Source: Clostridia bacterium (lineage in GTDB: Bacteria > Bacillota_A > Clostridia > Christensenellales > Borkfalkiaceae). From it: a stretch of 10,148 bases of DNA. Location of the stretch: contig JAFWAM010000174.1 of NCBI GenBank assembly GCA_017507595.1, positions 1-10,148 on the forward strand, read 5' to 3'. The notes beneath the pieces were generated by a model. It made no database searches, was not told the origin of the DNA, and saw only the letters and a list, made by a program, of their open reading frames with translations. Within the stretch, counting starts at the first letter, position 1, and every line of letters starts with the position of its first letter. Of this stretch, positions 1-6,482 are shown one piece after another. A program made the translations under genes and the position numbers.

Positions 1-8
1 ATTTGTCT

Positions 9-17
9 ATTATATCA
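9..17 (-). promoter_or_regulatory. Candidate extended -10 promoter reading out of the left edge
   Basis: On the minus strand TGATATAAT (17-9) is a perfect extended -10, located after the end of the flavoprotein gene and pointing out of the window. No good -35 is visible 16-18 bases upstream (the best is TGTAAA), which extended -10 promoters tolerate. The surrounding 64 bases are very AT-rich, so a chance match is possible. It would serve a gene beyond the window. Confidence 0.45.
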
Positions 18-64
18 TATATTATTTAATTTTACACTAAAAAATAGCAGTATTTGTTGCAAAT

Positions 65-1282
65 TTAACAATTTTCACCTGCAACAAAGCCTGTTGACCA
101 AGCAATTTGAAGATTATAACCACCTGTATAGGCATCTAAATCAACGACTTCGCCTGCAAAGAACAACCCCTTAATGAGTTTACTTTCCATTGTTTTAGGA
201 TTAATTTCCTTAACGTTAATTCCGCCTGCCGTTACGATTGCCTCATCAATAGGACGAAGTTTTTTAACGTCAAAACTTAAACCTTTAAGCGCACTGACAA
301 TTCTTTCTCTTTCATTAACGGTAATTTCGCTACAATTTTTTTGTCCACTTACCCCTGCTTGTCTTAAAACAACGTCTATTACAGACTTTGGCAACATAGA
401 ACGCATAACGGAAAACAAGTTTTTAACGTTATTTTCCTTAAATTCTCTAATCAATCTTGCCGTTAATGTTTGATCATCTAATGCAGGTTTAAGGTCGACT
501 ATAAATTTAACGTTAGATAAATCTTTTCTGTTTATATGCGCCGAACACGACAAAACAATAGGACCTGAAACGCCAAAGTGCGTAAACAACATCTCGCCAA
601 AGTCCGAATAAATGGTCTTTTCACCCATAACGGCCTTAAAGCCAACGTTTTTAAGCGAAACACCTTGCATTTGCAAAAAATCAGTACCTTTTAACTCTAC
701 ACCAACAAGCGATGGTCTTAAATCAACGATAGAGTGCCCAACCTTTTTTGCAAACTTAAACCCATCACCCGTGCTACCCGTTAAAGGATAAGAAACACCA
801 CCCGAACAAACAACGATTGAATCACATAAAATTTCACCGTTAGTAGTATTTACACCTTTAACTAAATCTTGTTCAACAATAATGTCGGTTACTTCAACAC
901 CAAGCCTGATATCAACGCCAACTTTTTTGAGCATCTTTTCTAACACTTTTGTAACGTCACTTGCCTTATCGCTTTGTGGAAAAACCCTATTGCCCCTTTC
1001 AATTTTAATTTCTAAACCGTTTTTTTCAAATAATTCTATCAAATCGTGATTAGAAAAAACGTTTATTGCGCCATATAAAAACTTTGAATTAGAAACAACG
1101 TTGGATAAGAATTCTTGCGGGGAGCAATTATTGGTTATGTTGCATCTGCCTTTGCCTGTGATGTATATCTTTTTTCCAAGCTTTTCGTTTTTTTCAATTA
1201 GAACAGTTTCCGATCCCGTTATGGCGGCATAATATGCGGCAATCATTCCCGCCGCCCCACCGCCGACGACTATTGTTTTCAT
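65..1282 (-). CDS. HI0933/BaiN-like NAD(P)/FAD-dependent oxidoreductase
   Basis: A 405-residue soluble flavoprotein of the HI0933-like family (also annotated as BaiN or 'aminoacetone oxidase family FAD-binding enzyme'). The N-terminus has the dinucleotide-binding GGGAAG (residues 7-12) after a beta strand, then an acidic strand end (LIEKNEKLGKK) and the family signature GKGRCNITN at about 43-51. The C-terminus has the second FAD contact region, with GLFFAGEVVD and the closing TGGYNLQIAWSTG typical of the family. Length is normal, so it looks intact. The ATG is preceded by GGAGG with a 4-base gap. It lies 102 bases after the decarboxylase operon, beyond a hairpin, so it may be read through or have its own weak promoter. 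The physiological substrate of this family is not settled; bile-acid dehydroxylation has been proposed for one member, but nothing here supports that role. Family assignment is firm, reaction unknown. Confidence 0.93.
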   Translation of the reverse strand: MKTIVVGGGAAGMIAAYYAAITGSETVLIEKNEKLGKKIYITGKGRCNITNNCSPQEFLSNVVSNSKFLYGAINVFSNHDLIELFEKNGLEIKIERGNRVFPQSDKASDVTKVLEKMLKKVGVDIRLGVEVTDIIVEQDLVKGVNTTNGEILCDSIVVCSGGVSYPLTGSTGDGFKFAKKVGHSIVDLRPSLVGVELKGTDFLQMQGVSLKNVGFKAVMGEKTIYSDFGEMLFTHFGVSGPIVLSCSAHINRKDLSNVKFIVDLKPALDDQTLTARLIREFKENNVKNLFSVMRSMLPKSVIDVVLRQAGVSGQKNCSEITVNERERIVSALKGLSFDVKKLRPIDEAIVTAGGINVKEINPKTMESKLIKGLFFAGEVVDLDAYTGGYNLQIAWSTGFVAGENC

Positions 1283-1332
1283 AAGCCCTCCAAATCAACT
1301 TGGAAAAGTATTCGTCATAGTTAAATGACAAG

Positions 1333-1374
1333 TTTAAGTCCGGCGAAAGAATAAGCTCTCACGCCAGACTTAAA
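1333..1374 (-). terminator. Strong hairpin between the decarboxylase operon and the flavoprotein gene
   Basis: On the minus strand TTTAAGTCTGGCG (1374-1362) pairs with CGCCGGACTTAAA (1345-1333): 13 base pairs including one U-G wobble, with a 16-base loop. The wobble pairs only in minus-strand RNA (plus-strand RNA would have a C-A mismatch), which fits an RNA structure in this orientation. It starts 10 bases after the oadA stop. The run after it (CTTGTCATTT) is a poor T-tract, so it may be a partial terminator or a 3'-end stabilising hairpin rather than a full stop. Confidence 0.55.
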
Positions 1375-1384
1375 GATATCTAAA

Positions 1385-2791
1385 TTATGCCGGATAAACG
1401 CCGTTTGGCTTGGATGCCAAATCCTTGTCAACACCGTCTTCTTTAGCCATTCTGTACTTGAAATAATTAACGGCAACCTGATTGAAAACGGCGTAGGAAA
1501 GAACGTCTTCCTCTTGTTTAACGTATTGCTGACATTCACTTCTGTACTTTTCAAGCTCTGGAGCGATATCATCAGCAGGACGATAATCAATAACCTTTTC
1601 GCCAGCAACGACTTTATCGAAGACCTCTTTGTTGACAGGAGCCGGCAATTGGCCGTATTCGCCTTTTAATAATCCCTTGAACTCTTTGGTCACCATTTTA
1701 TATCTTTCGCCCATAAGGACATTTAAAACGGCCTGTGTGCCAACAATTTGACTGCTTGGAGTAACTAACGGCGGATAGCCGCAGTCTTTTCTTACGTTGG
1801 GAACCTCAGCTAAAACCTCCATAAGCTTTTCGCTCTTATTTTGCTGCTTAAGCTGGTTTATAAGGTTAGAAAGCATACCTCCAGGAACCTGGTAAATCAA
1901 GGTGTTGATATCTACCTTCAAAACCTTGTCGGAAAGCACACCTGCTTTTTTAAGCTCTTCAGCAACGCCGCGGAAATGCTCGGTTATCGGTAATAATTTA
2001 TCAAGATCGATACCGGTTTCATATTCAGTGCCCGCTAAAGTAGCGACCAAAGGCTCCGTTGCCGGCTGAGAGGTCCCGTTGCCAAGGGCGGATAAAGCAC
2101 AGTCAACGATGTCACAGCCTGCCTCAATGGCTTTAAGGTTGATCATATCGCCTGTACCCGACGTATTGTGAGTGTGGAGGTGAATTTTTGTTTCAGGCTT
2201 CAAAACCTTTTTCATTTCCTTGATAAGATTGTAAACCGTATAAGGAAGAAGAAGGTTTGCCATATCTTTAATACAAATATTATCGGCACCCATATCTTCA
2301 AGGGTCTTGGCAAGCTTAACAAAATATTCGTTGGTATGAACGGGACTGGTCGTGTAGCAAATAGCCGCCTCACAAACGCCACCGTACTTTTTGATTGCCT
2401 TCATTGCAGTTTCAAGGTTTCTTACATCGTTAAGCGCATCAAAGACCCTTACGATCGAAACGCCGTTTTTAATGGAAAGACGGACGAACTCATCAACTAC
2501 GTCATCGGCATAATGCTTATAACCTAAAAGGTTTTGCCCTCTTAAAAGCATTTGGATTGGCGTCTTTTTAAGATGTGACTTAAGTATTCTTAACCTTTCC
2601 CAAGGATCTTCGTTTAAAAAACGCAAGCAGGAATCAAATGTTGCGCCACCCCAGGCTTCAAGGGAATAATACCCTACCTCGTCAAGCTGGTCAAGCATAG
2701 GAAGCATCTGATCTAGCGTCATCCTCGTAGCCGCCTGTGATTGATGGGCGTCACGTAAAATTGTTTCAGTTATATATACTTTTTTAGACAT
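1385..2791 (-). CDS. oadA: Oxaloacetate decarboxylase alpha / pyruvate carboxyltransferase (PycB/5S-type), no biotin domain
   Basis: A 468-residue biotin-dependent carboxyltransferase that moves CO2 between oxaloacetate/pyruvate and biotin. The TIM-barrel signature is near perfect: LRDAHQS (12-18), EAWGGATFDSCLRFL (45-59), LLRGQN (82-87), CIKDMA (173-178), HLHTHNTSG (204-212), GTSQPATE (239-246) and YQVPGGMLSNL (300-310). From memory of the Vibrio cholerae OadA structure (metal ligands Asp17, His207, His209 and carbamylated Lys178), the counterparts are D14, H204, H206 and K175, at a constant offset of 3. The conserved carboxylase domain reaches about residue 440. The protein then stops without the linker and biotinyl domain that make OadA about 590-600 residues long, consistent with the separate carrier gene in the same operon. 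Last of five genes, 17 bases after the beta subunit, with TGAGGT before the ATG. Sequence alone does not tell whether it runs as a decarboxylase or as the pyruvate side of a transcarboxylase. Confidence 0.95.
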   Translation of the reverse strand: MSKKVYITETILRDAHQSQAATRMTLDQMLPMLDQLDEVGYYSLEAWGGATFDSCLRFLNEDPWERLRILKSHLKKTPIQMLLRGQNLLGYKHYADDVVDEFVRLSIKNGVSIVRVFDALNDVRNLETAMKAIKKYGGVCEAAICYTTSPVHTNEYFVKLAKTLEDMGADNICIKDMANLLLPYTVYNLIKEMKKVLKPETKIHLHTHNTSGTGDMINLKAIEAGCDIVDCALSALGNGTSQPATEPLVATLAGTEYETGIDLDKLLPITEHFRGVAEELKKAGVLSDKVLKVDINTLIYQVPGGMLSNLINQLKQQNKSEKLMEVLAEVPNVRKDCGYPPLVTPSSQIVGTQAVLNVLMGERYKMVTKEFKGLLKGEYGQLPAPVNKEVFDKVVAGEKVIDYRPADDIAPELEKYRSECQQYVKQEEDVLSYAVFNQVAVNYFKYRMAKEDGVDKDLASKPNGVYPA

Positions 2792-2808
2792 TGTCTTACC
2801 TCACGTAA

Positions 2809-4182
2809 TTAAAGTAGTGGACAAATTGCAAGCAAAACACCTGCAGCGATTGCGGAGCCGATTACGCCTGCCACATTTGGACCCATTGCATGCATCAGCA
2901 AATGATTGTCGGGGTCGTATTCCCTGCCGACGTCCTGAGAGATCCTGGCGGCCATAGGAACGGCAGAAACACCTGCTGAACCAATCAAAGGATTGATCTT
3001 ACCGCCGGAGAGCTTGTTCATAATCTTTGCACAAAGCAAGCCACCTACCGTACCAAGACAGAAGGCCACAAGACCTAAGCAGATGATCTTAATCGTTGAC
3101 CAATCGAGGAACGTTGCACCAATGGCTTTTGATCCAACCATAACACCCAAGAAGATCGTTACGGTATTCATAAGACCGTTTGATGCGGTGTTGGAAAGTC
3201 TTGCAGTAACACCGGATTCCTTTAAAAGGTTGCCAAGCATAAGCATGCCTAAAAGCGGCATAGCGTCAGGAAGAAGTAATCCTACGACAAGTGAAACGGC
3301 AATTGGGAAAATGACCTTTTCAACCTTTGAAACCGTACGAAGCTGCTGCATTTTGATACGACGCTCCTTATCGGTGGTCAAAAGTCGCATAATCGGCTTT
3401 TGAATAACGGGAATAAGGGCCATATATGAATAAGCCGCTATGGCGATTGCCGGCAATAAATGCTCGGCAAGCTTTTTGGTTACGTAAATTGCCGTTGGTC
3501 CGTCGGCCCCGCCTATAATAGCGATGGCACCGGCTTCCTTCGGAGAAAAGCCAAGCAAAACTAATGCACCAAAGAACGTAACGAAAATACCGAGCTGGGC
3601 AGCCGCACCGATAAGCATGCTTTTAGGATTGGCAATAAGCGGACCGAAATCGGTCATACACCCGATACCAAGGAAAATAATCGGCGGGAAAATTACCCAG
3701 TCAACACCCTTATAGATGTAGTAGAAAAGCCCGAAGTTTTCAATGACGGTTTCAGATGAAAGCGAAAGTTGCTGTGGCGCAAACACGTACTGAACGCCGT
3801 TTATAACGGGAGAAAATCCGCTTAAAAACTGGGATTCAAGGGCGGAAAACTCAACCCCGAAAAGATTAGCGAGCTCCTCTGCCGTGCCGCGGGCAAATTC
3901 ATTGTTGGTAAGCGTGTCTGTTATGATGTAGCCCTTATCTCCAAACAAAATCCTGTACGCACCGGGGATGTTCACAATAAACATACCGAAAGCGATCGGA
4001 AGAAGGAGCAAAGGCTCAAATTTCTTTACAATTGCAAGATAGAATAAGACCAAAGAGATAGCGATCATTACGTAATTACGCCAATCGGTACCTTGGAAAA
4101 TACCGGTGGATTGCCATAAATTGATTAACGAATCACCTATTTCGGCCCAGAATTCACTTGCGAGTATGGTTGTAATACCCAT
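2809..4182 (-). CDS. oadB: Sodium ion-translocating decarboxylase beta subunit (OadB/GcdB/MmdB)
   Basis: A 457-residue polytopic membrane protein that decarboxylates carboxybiotin and couples this to sodium export. Diagnostic motifs: GIGCMTDFGPLIANPKSML (172-190), GGADGPTAIY (224-233), AYSYMALIPVIQKPIM (250-265), NPLIGSAGVSAVPMAARIS (397-415) and the C-terminal DPDNHLLMHAMGPNVAG (423-439). Residues recalled as functional in Klebsiella OadB (D203, Y229, N373, G377, S382, R389) map to D227, Y253, N397, G401, S406 and R413 with a constant offset of 24, so the sodium path appears intact. The extra length lies in the N-terminal third, where residues of about 78-155 form a long hydrophilic loop after the second helix. 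Start: ATG with AGGAGA 7 bases upstream. It is 23 bases after the biotin carrier and 17 before oadA. The beta subunit does not reveal which decarboxylase it serves, since Oad, Mmd and Gcd complexes share it. Confidence 0.96.
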   Translation of the reverse strand: MGITTILASEFWAEIGDSLINLWQSTGIFQGTDWRNYVMIAISLVLFYLAIVKKFEPLLLLPIAFGMFIVNIPGAYRILFGDKGYIITDTLTNNEFARGTAEELANLFGVEFSALESQFLSGFSPVINGVQYVFAPQQLSLSSETVIENFGLFYYIYKGVDWVIFPPIIFLGIGCMTDFGPLIANPKSMLIGAAAQLGIFVTFFGALVLLGFSPKEAGAIAIIGGADGPTAIYVTKKLAEHLLPAIAIAAYSYMALIPVIQKPIMRLLTTDKERRIKMQQLRTVSKVEKVIFPIAVSLVVGLLLPDAMPLLGMLMLGNLLKESGVTARLSNTASNGLMNTVTIFLGVMVGSKAIGATFLDWSTIKIICLGLVAFCLGTVGGLLCAKIMNKLSGGKINPLIGSAGVSAVPMAARISQDVGREYDPDNHLLMHAMGPNVAGVIGSAIAAGVLLAICPLL

Positions 4183-4205
4183 AAGCGAGTCTCCTGTATA
4201 AACGC

Positions 4206-4607
4206 TTAAGCAATAACAGCCAGAACAGCGCCGGAGTCTACGTTGGCACCCTCGGATACCATAAACGTAACGGTACCGTCACAAGGAGCGTTAAGATCGT
4301 TATCCATCTTCATAGCTTCTAAAACGATGATAACGTCACCCTTTTTAACGCGGCTGCCGTTGGCAACGGCAAGCTTTTTAACCATGCCGGGCATTGGTGC
4401 CTTATATTGCGTACCGCCCTGGGGAGCTGCGGCCGGCGCAGGCTGTGCTGCCGGTGCGGGCGCGGGCTGTGGAGCCGTCACGGAGGCAGCCTTGGGAGCG
4501 GCTGCAACAGGCTGAACGGATTGAGCCATGGCGGTGGCGCCGGAGGAGACCTCTTCAACGGCTACCTGATACTGTTTACCATCTATAGTTACTACAAAAT
4601 TACGCAT
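4206..4607 (-). CDS. Biotin carboxyl carrier subunit (Mmd/Gcd gamma type)
   Basis: A 133-residue carrier that holds covalent biotin and shuttles the carboxyl group between carboxyltransferase and membrane pump. It has a short N-terminal strand-rich head (1-20), a flexible Ala/Pro/Gln linker (about 34-63) and a C-terminal biotinyl domain (about 68-133). The domain contains APMPGMV (70-76) and the biotin acceptor motif EAMKM, with K100 as the modified lysine; the lysine sits about 33 residues from the C-terminus, as usual. The linker is encoded by a locally GC-rich stretch that creates long spurious open frames on the other strand. Start: ATG with a strong AGGAGG 10 bases upstream; the stop of the preceding gene lies in the same TTTAGGAGG context, suggesting translational coupling. 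A biotin protein ligase is required but not encoded in this window. The same domain occurs in the 1.3S subunit of transcarboxylase. Confidence 0.95.
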   Translation of the reverse strand: MRNFVVTIDGKQYQVAVEEVSSGATAMAQSVQPVAAAPKAASVTAPQPAPAPAAQPAPAAAPQGGTQYKAPMPGMVKKLAVANGSRVKKGDVIIVLEAMKMDNDLNAPCDGTVTFMVSEGANVDSGAVLAVIA

Positions 4608-4621
4608 ATATATTTTTCCTC

Positions 4622-4951
4622 CTAAATTCTTCTGATTTTTCTTATTATGAATTCACAAGCCTTGCCTTCCTGCATGTAGTAAGCCGCAATGCATGCACTT
4701 ATTACTGCAGCAATACGCTTTTCCTCATCCTCGTCAGCGATTGCGACGCTGTCGTTGGGAAAATCAATAACGGGTAATGCCTCTTGAGGGGCTACTTCAG
4801 GCGCGGATTTTTGCTTGTTTTTGATCGACATAATTTTACCGATAATGCTGATACATACGACTATGACCGCAATGCCGAAAAAAATCACTAAAATACCGAG
4901 CACAAAAACAAATGCGCCGTCTACTAACTTCTGAGATAATAAAGCATTCAT
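4622..4951 (-). CDS. OadG-family gamma/delta subunit, single transmembrane helix
   Basis: A 109-residue small membrane subunit of the sodium-pumping decarboxylase. One strong transmembrane helix spans about residues 12-39 and is followed by a Lys-rich cytoplasmic flank (IKNKQK), a Pro/Ala linker and acidic stretch (to about 77), and a conserved C-terminal helix (AAVISACIAAYYMQ, about 81-94) ending in a basic tail (FIIRKIRRI). This layout is typical of OadG/MmdD proteins, which anchor the soluble carboxyltransferase to the beta subunit and stabilise the complex. The assignment rests on size, topology, the C-terminal pattern and position between a carboxyltransferase and the biotin carrier, since the family is poorly conserved. 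Its GAGGT ribosome site overlaps the stop of the preceding gene (8-base gap), a sign of translational coupling. Confidence 0.88.
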   Translation of the reverse strand: MNALLSQKLVDGAFVFVLGILVIFFGIAVIVVCISIIGKIMSIKNKQKSAPEVAPQEALPVIDFPNDSVAIADEDEEKRIAAVISACIAAYYMQEGKACEFIIRKIRRI

Positions 4952-4959
4952 ATACTACC

Positions 4960-6345
4960 TCAACCAATGAGCATTTGTAATGCAGAAATAATATATTGAC
5001 GGACGAACTGCGGCTCTATAACGTTATCTAAATAACCGCATTTTGCACCTTTCATTGCGTCCATGTCAACGTCTTCAAACTTTGCCTTTAAGGTAGCCTT
5101 GTCACCGCCCGCCAAAACAAATTCCATTTCGGCCCCAACGGCAGATGAAACTGAGGAAATTTGAGCGTTACAAAAGGCCAAAGCGTAATCCGCGCCGTAG
5201 GCCTTTGAACCAAACAAGGTGTAGCCAAGGCCGATCGCCTTACCGTAAATAACGTTTATCCTTGGAACGGAAGTTGCGTAATTGAGTGCGCAAATAAGGT
5301 TTGAAACGCTTTTTAAAACCGTTGAGGAGTTTGTCGCCTCGTCAGCCTTAACACCAAGGGTGTTGACAAAGGTAATAATAGGAAGATTGTTTGCGGCGGC
5401 ATAGTACATAAAGTCTTTGACCTTTTCGACGTTGCCCTTAGTAAGCTCGACACCGTTTTCACCGTCAAAAATAACTGCAGCCGCCGAATACCCACCTATT
5501 CTGCCGATGGCGGTGATAACTTCACTTTCTACGTTGCCGTTTAAAACGATTGCCGAGGAATTATCGAAAACGCAATTCAAGAGGCACTCGCCGGTAGGTA
5601 CGTTAAGATTTAACACCTCGCAGCAGCGGTTAGGATCATCCGTAAAGTCAATAGAGATGCCGTTGTAATCGGGCAGAACGTCCAGAATTTTCACGATGCT
5701 GTCCTTAACCTCGGACATATCTTCTACGACAAAGGAGCAAAGACCGTTGCCGTTGGCAGCGCCGCCGATCTTTTCTTCATTTAACGATTGATTGCTTTTT
5801 GCCGCAATAACCAACGGACTTGCATACGCGACGCAGGCGCCGTTGAGATAGTAGGTATAATCCGCCTGAGCAAAAATCATTGCGGCCATACCTAAAACCT
5901 TACCGGATGCAACGGCAAACTGAGGAACGTTATCGGAAAGCTCGTTCATCTTTGCCAAAACCCCGGCGACCCCCTCAAGGACGTCAACGCCCTCGCCTGC
6001 AAGAATACCCTCGGAAGAAACAAGGTAAACTACCGGGGCCCCCGCAACCAGCGCCTTATCAAGGCATTTAACTATTTTATCGCAACCTGCCTTACTTAAT
6101 CCGCCGCATAATACCTCAGGGTTGATCCCTACCATATAGCACGGAACGCAGTTAACCGTAGCATAACCGGTAACAACGCCTTCACCTAAGACGTCTTCAC
6201 CGTAAAAATCATTGTGTGAATAACTAAAACCGTCAAGTTCCACAAAGCTTTGAGCGTCAATAATGGCGTTGATTTTGTCCATTATCTGCCTGCACGCAGC
6301 AGATTGCTTCTCCTTTCTCGTCTTTAGTAGGCTGATTTTATCCAT
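4960..6345 (-). CDS. Divergent acyl-CoA carboxyltransferase subunit (MmdA/GcdA/12S-like)
   Basis: A 461-residue double-crotonase-fold carboxyltransferase, first gene of the operon. An in-frame ATG exists at 6357, but it overlaps the GGAGG at 6355-6351; the ATG at 6345, 5 bases after that site, is the likely start. Both CT domains are recognisable: GEGVVTGYATVN (about 54-65), CGGLSKA, IGGA (193-196), LPIITFVNTLG (321-331), GSKAYGADYALAF (379-391) and GYLDNVIEPQFVRQYI (437-452). Compared from memory with MmdA/PccB/12S (about 510 residues) it is shorter, and the glycine-rich active-site loops are altered. The usual DSGGARIQEG is SSEGILAGEG (110-119), GPCAGGAVY is GKVLGMAAM (148-156), GFLPGTQQE is GVKADEATN (331-339) and RKAYGGAY is GKAIGLGY (368-375). 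It may accept an unusual acyl-CoA, or be a structural paralogue. Context with carrier, OadG and beta pump strongly implies membership of that complex. The substrate cannot be named. Confidence 0.85.
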   Translation of the reverse strand: MDKISLLKTRKEKQSAACRQIMDKINAIIDAQSFVELDGFSYSHNDFYGEDVLGEGVVTGYATVNCVPCYMVGINPEVLCGGLSKAGCDKIVKCLDKALVAGAPVVYLVSSEGILAGEGVDVLEGVAGVLAKMNELSDNVPQFAVASGKVLGMAAMIFAQADYTYYLNGACVAYASPLVIAAKSNQSLNEEKIGGAANGNGLCSFVVEDMSEVKDSIVKILDVLPDYNGISIDFTDDPNRCCEVLNLNVPTGECLLNCVFDNSSAIVLNGNVESEVITAIGRIGGYSAAAVIFDGENGVELTKGNVEKVKDFMYYAAANNLPIITFVNTLGVKADEATNSSTVLKSVSNLICALNYATSVPRINVIYGKAIGLGYTLFGSKAYGADYALAFCNAQISSVSSAVGAEMEFVLAGGDKATLKAKFEDVDMDAMKGAKCGYLDNVIEPQFVRQYIISALQMLIG

Positions 6346-6350
6346 ATATG

Positions 6351-6355
6351 CCTCC
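6351..6355 (-). promoter_or_regulatory. Ribosome binding site deciding the start of the MmdA-like gene
   Basis: GGAGG sits 5 bases before the ATG at 6345. It overlaps the alternative upstream ATG at 6357 (the two share the G at 6355), so that longer start would have no ribosome site of its own: upstream of it is only AT-rich promoter sequence. The shorter start is therefore preferred. Confidence 0.8.
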
Positions 6356-6359
6356 ATTC

Positions 6360-6380
6360 TAATTAATTTTTAATTAATTA
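6360..6380. repeat. Perfect 9-base inverted repeat over the operon promoter -10/start site
   Basis: Two 9-base arms (TAATTAATT at 6360-6368 and AATTAATTA at 6372-6380) are perfectly complementary around a 3-base centre. The right arm overlaps the -10 hexamer (6377-6382), and the centre falls about where transcription should begin. This is the geometry of a repressor operator, but the arms are pure A/T, so chance in an AT-rich promoter is a serious alternative. Confidence 0.45.
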
Positions 6381-6405
6381 TACATCACAACGCGCAAATT
6401 GGCAA
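6377..6405 (-). promoter_or_regulatory. Sigma-A promoter of the sodium-pumping decarboxylase operon
   Basis: Minus strand: -35 TTGCCA (6405-6400, 5 of 6 to consensus), 17-base spacer, -10 TATAAT (6382-6377, perfect). The start would fall near 6370, giving a leader of roughly 25 bases to the ATG at 6345, too short for a riboswitch. The -35 begins within a few bases of the U-tract of the upstream gene's terminator, so the two units are tightly packed but insulated. Confidence 0.85.
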
Positions 6406-6406
6406 C

Positions 6407-6434
6407 AAAATAAGGCGTAAAAATATTACGCCTT
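6407..6434 (-). terminator. Intrinsic terminator of the GalT-like gene (distal hairpin)
   Basis: On the minus strand AAGGCGTAA and TTACGCCTT (6434-6426 and 6420-6412) form a perfect 9-base-pair stem with a 5-base loop, followed by ATTTT (6411-6407). The stem has a GC-rich core and the T-run is on the minus-strand side only, so it acts on minus-strand transcripts. Confidence 0.85.
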
Positions 6435-6435
6435 T

Positions 6436-6468
6436 AAAAAATCTTTACAGTTAAGAATTAAAGATTTT
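6436..6468 (-). terminator. Second, proximal terminator hairpin after the GalT-like gene
   Basis: A perfect 10-base-pair inverted repeat (AAAATCTTTA at 6468-6459 and TAAAGATTTT at 6447-6438 on the minus strand) with an 11-base loop ends in a run of six T (6441-6436). It lies 15 bases after the stop codon and directly before the GC-rich terminator, making a tandem pair. The stem is AT-rich and probably weaker alone. Confidence 0.6.
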
Positions 6469-6482
6469 GCTTATTAATTTAT

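Noticed and set aside
65..1282. Naming the flavoprotein as a bile-acid 7-dehydroxylation enzyme (BaiN)
   Set aside because: The family is widespread in bacteria without bile-acid metabolism and no other bai gene is present; only the fold and cofactor are supported.
1314..1329. Short inverted repeat GTCAT...ATGAC upstream of the flavoprotein gene
   Set aside because: Arms are only 5 bases with a 6-base centre; expected by chance and not tied to any promoter element.
1283..1332. Promoter for the flavoprotein gene with -35 TTGTCA
   Set aside because: The -35 is good, but no acceptable -10 lies 16-18 bases away; the best (TACTTT at 15 bases) matches only three positions.
2993..3715. Plus-strand open frames opposite the beta subunit
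   Set aside because: The minus-strand frame encodes a full, motif-perfect OadB; the antisense products have no recognisable domain.
4243..4625. Several overlapping plus-strand open frames rich in Ala, Arg and Gly
   Set aside because: They are antisense shadows of the GC-rich Ala/Pro linker of the biotin carrier gene; no ribosome sites and low-complexity products.
6346..6376. Riboswitch or leader peptide ahead of the decarboxylase operon
   Set aside because: The predicted start leaves a leader of only about 25 bases, too short for either.
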